Shown: piece by piece, positions 1-6,322 of the stretch
Layout of the letters: the number at the start of each line of letters is the position of its first letter
Numbering within the stretch: position 1 is the first letter of the stretch
DNA from: Thermodesulfobacteriota bacterium
Lineage (GTDB): Bacteria; Desulfobacterota; Desulfocorpusculales; Desulfocorpusculum
Direction of reading: 5' to 3'
DNA length: 6,322 bases
NCBI GenBank assembly: GCA_028275295.1
Contig: JAPWUY010000120.1
Span: forward strand, 1-6,322
Translations under genes and position numbers: made by a program
Notes under the pieces: generated by a model
Databases searched by the model: none
Seen by the model: only the letters and a program-made list of their open reading frames with translations
Told to the model about the DNA's origin: nothing

Positions 1-137
1 CCCCCGATGGAAAGTTCACCCTTGAAAAGGTCTATTGCATAGGATGCTGCAGCCTCGCTCCAGCGATCATAATAGACGATACGGCTTACGGGAAACTTAC
101 CCCAGAAAAGGTGAGGGAAGTGCTCAAAAGATACTGA
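1..137 (+). CDS. NuoE/HydC-like [2Fe-2S] subunit, C-terminal fragment
   Basis: This is the last 44 codons of a gene that begins before the window. The frame starts at base 3 and ends at TGA 135-137. The peptide contains CIGCCSLAPAIIID, with Cys codons at 36-38 and 48-50 in the C-x3-C spacing that supplies the second pair of ligands to the [2Fe-2S] cluster of NuoE, HydC and HylA-type proteins. It ends in a helix like the family's C-terminus (KLTPEKVREVLKRY). In NAD-linked hydrogenases and formate dehydrogenases this small subunit docks on the NuoF-like subunit, and that gene follows 84 bases downstream. The first cysteine pair would lie outside the window, so an intact cluster site cannot be confirmed. 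The family is well supported. The exact subunit name is uncertain because naming differs between complexes. Confidence 0.88.
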   Translation, partial: PDGKFTLEKVYCIGCCSLAPAIIIDDTAYGKLTPEKVREVLKRY

Positions 138-221
138 GGAATTGGTCTTTGAGGAGGAGGGGTCCGAGGAGGGGATGCCGCGGAGAGCACCGCGCGGAGA
201 ATGCCCGGGAGGGAACGCACC
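138..221 (+). promoter_or_regulatory. Purine-rich leader and ribosome binding site of the NuoF-like gene
   Basis: This short intergenic stretch holds the direct repeat GAGGAGGGG at 154-162 and 166-174. It also holds a possible small hairpin, CCGCG 178-182 with CGCGG 193-197. The best Shine-Dalgarno is GGGAGGG at 207-213, eight bases before ATG 222, and it decides the start of the next gene. The earlier in-frame ATG at 201 has only a purine run directly against it. No convincing promoter is visible, so I read the stretch as intra-operonic. Confidence 0.55.
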
Positions 222-2090
222 ATGACTGTGGACGAGCTCAAGAGGATAAAGGAAAGGGCACGAACCTTCGACAAGGTGGAGGCCGGAGAGGTTCATGTGG
301 TGGTGGGGATGAATACCTGCGGCATTGCATCTGGGGCGCGGGAGACTATGCACGCCTTCCAAGAGGGAATGAAGAGGCTGGGGATAAAAGGGAGGGTCTT
401 CCAGACCGGGTGCATAGGAATGTGCTTCGAGGAGCCCCTGGTGGACATAATAGAAGCCCACAAACCGAGAATTACTTACCGACATGTGGATGGAGCCAAA
501 GCGGAGCGGATCCTAGAGGAGCACCTGTCAGAGGGAAAAGTGGTCATGGAGTGGGCCATGGCGCAGTTTCCCAACGGGGGGAAGCCTCTGGAGGGTCTCC
601 CCCTATATAGCGAGCTTCCCTATAACTCCAAGCAGAAAAAGATAGTCCTTCGAAAGTGTGGCTTCATCGATCCCGAGGACATAGAACAATACATCGCTAC
701 GGACGGCTACTTCGCATTGGCCAAGGCTCTCAAGGAGATGACACCGGAGGAGGTAATCTCCGAGATCATAGCCTCTGGGCTGCGGGGTAGAGGTGGCGCT
801 GGGTTCCCAACGGGCCTCAAATGGAAGGCCACCAGGGAGGCCAAAGGAAGTCCCAAATACGTGGTCTGCAATGGCGACGAGGGCGATCCGGGTGCCTTCA
901 TGGATAGGAGCGTGCTGGAAGGTGATCCCCATGCGGTTCTCGAGGGGATGCTGATAGCTGGCTACGCCATAGGGGCCAAAGAGGCCTACATATATGTGAG
1001 GGCGGAATATCCAGTAGCCGTCAAGCGCCTCCAGAAGGCCATTGCTCAGGCCAAGAAGTACGGTCTCCTGGGGGATGGGATCCTGGGAACGGACTTCTCC
1101 TTCGATATAAAGATAAAGATGGGGGCTGGGGCCTTCGTCTGCGGCGAGGAGACGGCCCTCCTGGCATCCATAGAGGGCAAGCGGGGGATGCCTAGGCCCA
1201 GACCTCCTTTCCCTGCTCAGTCCGGCCTCTGGGGCAAACCCACAAACATCAACAATGTTGAGACCTTCGCCAATGTGCCCGCCATCCTCCTCAACGGAGC
1301 CTCCTGGTACAGTTCCTTCGGGACGGAGAATAGCAAGGGAACGAAGGTCTTCTGCATAACTGGGAAGGTGAAAAATTCGGGGCTCATAGAAGTTCCCATG
1401 GGCATCACCCTCAGGGAGGTGATATTCGACATAGGGGGTGGGATCCTCCAGGACAGGGGCTTCAAAGCAGTCCAGACCGGAGGCCCCTCTGGGGGCGTTT
1501 TGCCGGAGTCTTTGCTGGATCTCCCCGTGGATTACCAGGAATTGAGCAAAGCTGGTTCCATAATGGGCTCGGGAGGACTGGTGGTCATGGACGAGGCCAC
1601 GTGCATGGCAGACGTGGCCCGTTATTTCCTGACATTCACCCAGAGCGAATCTTGCGGGAAATGCACACCTTGCAGAGAGGGCTTACAGCGAATGTATCAG
1701 ATCCTTGACCGCATCTGCCAAGGGAATGGCAGGCCAGGGGATATAGAGGATCTGGAGGAATTGGCGAGATCAGTGAAGGATGCATCCCTTTGCGGCTTGG
1801 GTCAGACAGCTCCCAACCCTGTGCTCACCGTGCTGAGATACTTCAGAGAGGAAGTGGAGGCCCATATAAGGGAAAGGAGATGCCCTGCGGGGGTATGTGT
1901 CGCTCTCATTCGGTACGAGATCGACCCCGAGAAATGCAAGGCTTGTGGGATATGCAGAAAGAAATGCCCTGTCGGCGCTGTAGAGGGTGCTCCCAAGGTT
2001 GTGCACAGGATTTTGCAGGACAAGTGCATAAAATGCGGCACATGTCTTGAGGTTTGTCCACCTAAGTTTTCGGCTGTTCGCAAGGTGTAA
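222..2090 (+). CDS. hylB: NuoF/HydB/HylB-like flavin iron-sulfur subunit of NAD(P)-linked formate dehydrogenase
   Basis: This 622-residue protein is the NAD(P)H-oxidising or NAD(P)+-reducing module of the complex, probably cytoplasmic. Residues about 20-110 form a thioredoxin-like domain with Cys33, Cys64 and Cys68. The NuoF core follows: GLRGRGGAGFPTG at 186-198 and NGDEGDPGAFMDR at 217-229 for FMN and nucleotide binding, and GAGAFVCGEETAL at 301-313. The [4Fe-4S] ligands are Cys478, 481, 484 and 524. Residues about 565-622 are a 2x[4Fe-4S] ferredoxin domain with Cys572/575/578/582 and Cys602/605/608/612, absent from respiratory NuoF. His548 with Cys554 and Cys559 (CPAGVC), perhaps with Cys461, resembles the zinc site of HydB proteins; that ligand set is inference. 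ATG 222 is preferred over ATG 201 (which adds 7 residues) because of the Shine-Dalgarno at 207-213. The domain set matches bifurcating HydB/HylB. With fdhA next door it most likely serves formate rather than hydrogen. Confidence 0.93.
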   Translation: MTVDELKRIKERARTFDKVEAGEVHVVVGMNTCGIASGARETMHAFQEGMKRLGIKGRVFQTGCIGMCFEEPLVDIIEAHKPRITYRHVDGAKAERILEEHLSEGKVVMEWAMAQFPNGGKPLEGLPLYSELPYNSKQKKIVLRKCGFIDPEDIEQYIATDGYFALAKALKEMTPEEVISEIIASGLRGRGGAGFPTGLKWKATREAKGSPKYVVCNGDEGDPGAFMDRSVLEGDPHAVLEGMLIAGYAIGAKEAYIYVRAEYPVAVKRLQKAIAQAKKYGLLGDGILGTDFSFDIKIKMGAGAFVCGEETALLASIEGKRGMPRPRPPFPAQSGLWGKPTNINNVETFANVPAILLNGASWYSSFGTENSKGTKVFCITGKVKNSGLIEVPMGITLREVIFDIGGGILQDRGFKAVQTGGPSGGVLPESLLDLPVDYQELSKAGSIMGSGGLVVMDEATCMADVARYFLTFTQSESCGKCTPCREGLQRMYQILDRICQGNGRPGDIEDLEELARSVKDASLCGLGQTAPNPVLTVLRYFREEVEAHIRERRCPAGVCVALIRYEIDPEKCKACGICRKKCPVGAVEGAPKVVHRILQDKCIKCGTCLEVCPPKFSAVRKV

Positions 2091-2202
2091 GGAATCACCA
2101 TAGCGGATGGATGGGGAGGCACAGCCAAGACAAGGCATGTGGGTTGCGGCGGGAAGAGTGCGCGCTTCGAGGGAATAGTCCAATCTTTCTAGGAGCGGTC
2201 CA
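2091..2202 (+). promoter_or_regulatory. Gap before fdhA with ribosome binding site
   Basis: This 112-base gap has no credible gene. Shine-Dalgarno AGGAG at 2191-2195 lies seven bases before ATG 2203 and supports that start for fdhA. Two tiny ORFs, from ATG 2107 (23 codons) and ATG 2111 (34 codons, running into the fdhA start), have no ribosome binding site and no recognisable protein features. I saw no clear terminator or promoter, so the two genes are probably co-transcribed. Confidence 0.6.
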
Positions 2203-4896
2203 ATGGATACGGTGAGGCTGGTCATAGACGGAAAGGAAGTCACCACTGCGGCTGGAAACACCATCCTGATGGCAGCAAGGCAGGCCAAGATCCACATTCC
2301 AACCCTGTGCTACCATCCCAGGTTACCCGTTTCAGGTGCTTGCCGGGTATGTGTGGTGGAAGTGGAAGGGAGGCCTGCGCTTGTGGCCTCATGCGCCATG
2401 CCAGTGGCCGAGGGCATGGTAGTGCACACAAAGACCGAGAGGGTCCTGAGGGCAAGAAGGCTAGTTGTGGATCTGCTCCTCGCCAGTGGAGACCACAACT
2501 GTCTCCTCTGCCAATCCAATGGATCCTGCGAGCTTCAGGATCTAGCGTATGAACTGGGAATAGAGAGTTTCCGCTTCCCAGTAGACTCTCCTGGCTATCC
2601 CAAGGACACCTCAAATGCCATGATCGAACGTGACCTCAATAAGTGCATCTTGTGTGGGAGGTGTGTCAGGGCCTGCAACGAGGTTCAGGTAAATGAGGTC
2701 ATAGACTTTGGCTACAGGGGAGGGAAGGCCAAGATAGTCACTGCCTGGGACTTGCCTTATGGTGAATCCGAGTGTGTGTTCTGCGGGGAGTGCGTCTCAG
2801 TCTGTCCCACGGGAGCTCTCACGGAGCGTCAAGCCAAATTCAAGGCAAGGCCTTGGAAACTCCAGAAGGTCCGCACCACTTGCGCTTATTGCGGTGTCGG
2901 GTGTCAGCTGGAGCTCAATGTGGCAGAGGGCCAAGTAGTCAAGGTGACGAGCGATTACAGGTATGGGCCTCCAAATTTCGGAAGCCTCTGCGTGAAAGGA
3001 CGATTCGGCTATGACTTCATCCATCATCCCGAAAGGCTCAAAACTCCGCTCGTGAGGGAGAAGGATTCCTTCAGGGAAGCGAGTTGGGATGAGGCCCTCG
3101 AGCTTGTGGCCAAGAAGTTCTCGGAGATAAGAAGCCGTTACGGAGCGGATGCACTGGCGGGGCTCACCTCTGCCAAGTGCACAAACGAGGAGAACTACCT
3201 CTTCCAGAAATTTTTCAGGGCTGTCTTGGGCACGAATAACGTGGATCACTGTGCCCGTCTTTGACACAGCTCCACGGTGGCAGGTCTTGCCGCCGCGTTT
3301 GGAAGTGGGGCCATGACCAACTCCATCTCGGAGATAGAGAGGGCAGATGTCATCCTGGTAACTGGCTCCAACACAACAGAGATGCATCCGGTCATAGGAA
3401 GCTTTGTCAAGAGGGCGGTTCGTCAAAGGGGTGCCAAGCTCATCGTGGTGGACCCGAGAAGGATACCTCTTGTCAATTACGCGGATCTGTGGCTTGCGCC
3501 CAAACCAGGGACGGACATAGCGTGGATAAACGGGATGATCCATGTGATCCTTGAGGAAGGTCTGGAGGACAAACAATACATCCAGGAAAGGACAGAGGGC
3601 TTCGAGGCCCTCAAAGAGTGCGTCGAGGCCTATACCCCCGAGAGGGTGGAGAAGATAACGGGCATACCCTCCGAGCTCCTCATCGAGGCAGCCCGAATTT
3701 ACGCTAAGGCCCCCGCAGCATCCATCCTCTATGCCATGGGGATCACGCAGCACACCAAGGGGACGGACAATGTGAAGGCCCTCGCCAATTTGGCCATGTG
3801 CTGTGGAAATGTGGGAATTGCCAATGCAGGGGTCAATCCCCTCAGGGGACAAAACAATGTCCAAGGTGCCTGCGACATGGGGGGCCTGCCCAATGTGTTT
3901 AGCGGCTACCAGCCTGTCGGAGATCCCCAGGTGAGGGAAAAAATGGCGAAGGCATGGGGAGTGTCCCGCCTTCCCGAGGGCCCTGGTCTCACCCTCATGG
4001 AGATGATCCAGGGGGCCCTGGATGGGAAGATAAAGGGGATGTTCATAATGGGGGAGAACCCCATGATATCCGACCCAGACCTCCATCATGTGGAGGAGGC
4101 TCTCAGGAGATTGGATTTCCTCGTGGTCCAGGACATATTCTTGACGGAGACCGGTAGATTGGCCCATGTGGTCCTCCCCGGGGCTTCGTTCGCAGAGAAG
4201 GATGGGACCTTCACCAATACCGAGAGGAGGGTCCAGAGGGTGAGAAAGGCTGTGGACCCCCCAGGACAAGCAAGGCAGGATTGGGAAATAATATGCGATT
4301 TGTCCTCTCGCATGGGCATGGCCATGAGCTACGAGAGCCCAGAGGAGATAATGGAGGAGATAAGGGCCGTGACTCCCAGCTACGGAGGGATCACCTACTC
4401 GAGAATTGAGAAAGTGGGTCTCCAGTGGCCTTGTCCCACACTGGATCATCCGGGAACACCCTTCCTCCACAAGGACAGGTTCACGAGGGGAAGGGGACTT
4501 TTCCACCCCGTGGAATACAGGCCGGAGCCAGAAGAGCCTGACGAAGAATTTCCCCTCTATCTCTCCACAGGGAGAATCCTGTATCATTACCACGGCGGGA
4601 GCATGACCAGGCGATCCGTGGGCCTTGTGGAGAGGGCTCCTGCGTGCGAGGTGGAGATCTCTCCTGAGGATGCCGAGAAACTGGGCATAGGGGACGGAAA
4701 CAGGGTGCGCATACGATCCAGGAGAGGTCAGATAGAGGCCGTGGCAAGGGTGACGGACAAGGCGGTCGAGGGGACGGTCTTCGTCCCATTCCATTTTGCA
4801 GAGGCTGCAGCGAATCTCCTCACCCACTCCCACTTGGATCCCATATCCAAGATTCCAGGATACAAGGTATGCGCGGTGAGGGTGGAACCCGCTTGA
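2203..4896 (+). CDS. fdhA: Selenocysteine-containing formate dehydrogenase catalytic subunit with NuoG-like N-terminus
   Basis: This 897-residue selenoprotein interconverts formate and CO2 at a Mo- or W-bis-pyranopterin site. UGA 3262-3264 is Sec354. The frame continues unbroken to TGA 4894-4896, and the context [13 protein letters not shown] parallels E. coli FdhF CARV-U-HGPSVAGL. Domains in order: a [2Fe-2S] ferredoxin (Cys36, 47, 50, 64); a NuoG-type His-Cys cluster region (His98, Cys100, 103, 109); a 2x[4Fe-4S] domain (Cys148/151/154/158 and Cys191/194/197/201); the catalytic [4Fe-4S] domain (Cys227, 230, 234, 263, with Lys265); the catalytic region with His355 after Sec and Arg548 in [15 protein letters not shown], matching the FdhF active-site Arg; and a C-terminal pterin-binding barrel from about 780 ([11 protein letters not shown]). 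Size and layout match soluble NAD(P)-linked FdhA of acetogens and syntrophs. No twin-arginine signal is present, so it is likely cytoplasmic. Metal and cofactor preference cannot be read from sequence. Confidence 0.95.
3265..3303 (+). promoter_or_regulatory. Bacterial SECIS element directing Sec insertion at UGA 3262
   Basis: A hairpin lies just after the UGA: CGGUGGC 3275-3281 pairs with GCCGCCG 3289-3295 (seven pairs, one of them G-U). A3282 can close on U3288, leaving a GGUCU loop at 3283-3287. A weaker lower stem, UCCA 3271-3274 with UGGA 3300-3303, is possible across a small 3' bulge. From memory of the E. coli fdhF SECIS, the apical loop AGGUCU is the same and lies 18 bases after the UGA in both. 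SelB is known to bind this loop. The loop also encodes the conserved Ala-Gly-Leu, so part of the identity may come from protein constraint. Confidence 0.88.
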
Positions 4897-4920
4897 TGGT
4901 GATTTGGCTAGGCCCTGGAA

Positions 4921-4930
4921 AAAGGAGAGG
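4921..4930 (+). promoter_or_regulatory. Ribosome binding site that decides the TTG start of the PaaK-like gene
   Basis: The purine run AAAGGAGAGG ends eight bases before TTG 4939. An ATG at 4932 is almost on top of the site and hits TAG after five codons. The next in-frame ATG, at 4978, would cut off the FFQPEIET segment that PaaK-family proteins normally carry before the conserved Met-Pro. TTG is therefore the best start. Confidence 0.7.
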
Positions 4931-4938
4931 CATGGTCC

Positions 4939-6285
4939 TTGGGATCTAGGGCATTTTTTCAGCCAGAAATAGAGACCATGCCCCAGGACAAACTGCGGGA
5001 GATGCAGGTGGAGAGGTTCCGCCACGCAGTGGCCAGGGTCATGTCCCACAGCACCTTTTACAGGGAACTTTACGAGAGTGCGGGGGTGGATCCTGAAGAG
5101 ATTCGGACCTTCGAGGACATAAGGTCTATCCCCCTCATAGACAGAGCCCAGATAGAGAGCTTCTCGCCCCTCACCTCCCTCTGCTCCGATCCCGTGAGGG
5201 TCAGGGAGATACATTCCACCTCTGGAACCAGAAGCAGGAAGATCTTCCTTGTGGCAGCCACTCAGCACGACATAGACTACTGGGCTGATATAAACGCGAG
5301 AGCCCTGTGGATGGTTGGCCTTAGGCCAGGGGACGTGCTTCTCAATGCATTTCCCACGGGCATCACCACATGGGGTTTCGGTCTCCACTATGGGGCACTG
5401 AAACTCGGGATGGCGAGTGTTCCCGCAGGTAGCTTGCCGCCCGAACAACTTCTGGAGCTCCTGTGGGAGGTGGAAGCCACAGCCCTTTGCGCTACACCGT
5501 CCAAGGCTCTTAGCCTCTCGAGGCTAGTGGAGAAAAGGAAGGTGGATATGAGAGGCAACACCAGGTGCAGGATAGCGCTCCTGGGAGCGGAGCCGTGGAG
5601 CAGGCCCATGAGGGAGAGGATAGAGAGTTCCTTGGGGGTCAAGGCCTATGACCTCTATGGCATGAGCGAGTTCCTTGGCCCTGCCATGGGATGCGAGTGT
5701 CAAGTGAGGGACAGGAAATTTGGGATGCACATCTGGGCAGATGCCTTCTTGTGCGAGTGCGTGGATCCCAGGACTGGGGAGCCCATGGGAGAAGGGGAGG
5801 AGGGGGAGCTAGTTTGGACCTCCCTCGTCTGGGAAGGTACTCCTCTCATCCGCTACAGGAGCGGAGACCTCTCTGCCATCACATGGCAAAGCTGCGATTG
5901 CGGGAGAACCCACCCAAGAATAGCGGCGATAAAGGGAAGGACGGACGATGCAGTGGTCTTGGAGGGCATCATAATTTACCCGAGCCAGGTGGAGGAGACG
6001 CTTCTTGCCTTCGAGGAGGCGGGTTCCCAAACCCGCATAGTGGTGGACAGGGACAAGAGGGGGACTGATTTCTTCTGTGTTCGGGTTGAACTCAAGGACA
6101 AGTCCCTGCTCCAGGACCAGGCCTTGTGTCAAAGCCTGGCTCGCAAGATGAAGGATGCGGTGAGACAGGCAACTGGGGTCGCGCCCAGGGAGGTGGAGCT
6201 TCTTCCACCGGGGGCGTTGAGAAAGGCGAGTGGGTCAGAGGAAAAGACCCCAGTTGTGAGGGTGGAGGACAGAAGGGGCAAGTAG
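4939..6285 (+). CDS. PaaK-family (phenylacetate-CoA ligase-like) adenylate-forming enzyme, atypical active site
   Basis: This 448-residue protein has the size and layout of the phenylacetate-CoA ligase family, which activates carboxylic acids with ATP and then CoA. Recognisable motifs are the N-terminal PEIETMPQDKLREMQ (9-23), LYGMSEFLGPAMGCEC (239-254), YRSGD (306-310, the ribose-binding Asp), CDCGRTHPRI (319-328), IKGRTDD (331-337) and IIIYPSQVEE (344-353). Two catalytic motifs diverge. The phosphate loop, usually SSGTTGKPT, reads TSGTRSRKI at 94-102, losing the second Gly. The C-terminal Lys motif, usually SEGKAKRV, reads SEEKTPVVRV with Lys436. It starts 42 bases after fdhA in the same direction, so co-transcription is likely. 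The substrate is not predictable. Possibilities are an aryl- or acyl-CoA ligase with relaxed motifs, or a protein that kept the fold but changed its chemistry. I am confident of the family, not of the activity. Confidence 0.85.
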   Translation: MGSRAFFQPEIETMPQDKLREMQVERFRHAVARVMSHSTFYRELYESAGVDPEEIRTFEDIRSIPLIDRAQIESFSPLTSLCSDPVRVREIHSTSGTRSRKIFLVAATQHDIDYWADINARALWMVGLRPGDVLLNAFPTGITTWGFGLHYGALKLGMASVPAGSLPPEQLLELLWEVEATALCATPSKALSLSRLVEKRKVDMRGNTRCRIALLGAEPWSRPMRERIESSLGVKAYDLYGMSEFLGPAMGCECQVRDRKFGMHIWADAFLCECVDPRTGEPMGEGEEGELVWTSLVWEGTPLIRYRSGDLSAITWQSCDCGRTHPRIAAIKGRTDDAVVLEGIIIYPSQVEETLLAFEEAGSQTRIVVDRDKRGTDFFCVRVELKDKSLLQDQALCQSLARKMKDAVRQATGVAPREVELLPPGALRKASGSEEKTPVVRVEDRRGK

Positions 6286-6290
6286 GCGAA

Positions 6291-6322
6291 AAGGAGGGAG
6301 CTTGGGTTGCCTCCCCCAGAAG
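6291..6322 (+). other. Possible ribosome binding site and start of the next gene (cut by window end)
   Basis: A strong Shine-Dalgarno, AAGGAGGG at 6291-6298, lies eight bases before TTG 6307. The upstream gene also appears to start at TTG with similar spacing. Only five full codons or fewer are visible, so the product cannot be named. The same stretch can form a 5-bp hairpin (GGGAG 6296-6300 with CTCCC 6311-6315), but it has no T-run and is not a convincing terminator. Confidence 0.3.

Noticed and set aside
201..221. ATG 201 as start of the NuoF-like gene
   Set aside because: It has no properly spaced Shine-Dalgarno, whereas ATG 222 has GGGAGGG eight bases upstream; the extra seven residues look unlike the family.
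35..610. Open frame from ATG 35 on the plus strand, overlapping the NuoE-like end and the NuoF-like start
   Set aside because: It is out of frame with both genes, Arg/Gly-rich, and shows no family features.
2107..2214. Tiny ORFs in the gap before fdhA (from ATG 2107 and ATG 2111)
   Set aside because: No ribosome binding site, no recognisable motif, and one runs into the fdhA start in another frame.
3262..3264. UGA read as a true stop, making fdhA a pseudogene or two genes
   Set aside because: The residues around it are the conserved Sec site, the frame is intact on both sides, and a SECIS hairpin follows at the expected distance.
2797..5448. Very long open frame (883 codons) on the minus strand across fdhA and the PaaK-like gene
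   Set aside because: It lies opposite well-supported genes, crosses their boundary, has a biased His/Pro/Gly/Leu-rich composition with no recognisable domain, and reflects codon bias of the sense strand. It is a trap because the Sec UGA makes the true gene look shorter.
6296..6315. Hairpin GGGAG/CTCCC after the PaaK-like gene as a terminator
   Set aside because: Only five base pairs, a ten-base loop and no T-tract; it overlaps a likely ribosome binding site.

Overview
The window looks like part of a single plus-strand operon from an anaerobic bacterium. It encodes most of an NAD(P)-linked, probably electron-bifurcating formate dehydrogenase, followed by a CoA-ligase-like enzyme. The host is probably bacterial because the formate dehydrogenase gene is read through an in-frame UGA followed immediately by a bacterial-type SECIS hairpin; archaeal SECIS elements normally lie outside the reading frame. 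The sequence is moderately GC-rich, with many AGG (Arg) and ATA (Ile) codons. That fits thermophilic or syntrophic anaerobes such as some Desulfobacterota, Synergistota or Thermodesulfobacteria, but the lineage cannot be fixed from this sequence.

Layout, all on the plus strand: (1) 1-137, the C-terminus of a NuoE/HydC-type [2Fe-2S] thioredoxin-fold subunit. (2) 138-221, a short purine-rich leader. (3) 222-2090, a NuoF/HydB/HylB-type flavin and iron-sulfur subunit with an added C-terminal 2x[4Fe-4S] ferredoxin domain. (4) 2091-2202, a 112-base gap ending in a good ribosome binding site. (5) 2203-4896, fdhA, a selenocysteine-containing molybdenum- or tungsten-dependent formate dehydrogenase catalytic subunit with a NuoG-like N-terminal iron-sulfur region. 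Its Sec codon is UGA 3262-3264 and a SECIS hairpin lies at 3275-3295. A caller that treats UGA as stop will split this gene in two. (6) 4939-6285, a phenylacetate-CoA ligase (PaaK)-family protein starting at TTG, with unusual ATP-loop and C-terminal lysine motifs. (7) 6286-6322, the start of the next intergenic region or gene.

The first three proteins are inferred to form one soluble complex. FdhA interconverts formate and CO2 at the Mo/W-Sec site and passes electrons through its own clusters to the NuoF-like subunit, which reduces NAD(P)+ at FMN. The NuoE-like subunit and the extra ferredoxin domains match the HydABC and FdhF2-HylCBA enzymes that couple NAD(H) and ferredoxin to formate or hydrogen. 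The role of the PaaK-like protein in the operon is not evident. No promoter, terminator, mobile element, tRNA or CRISPR array was seen.
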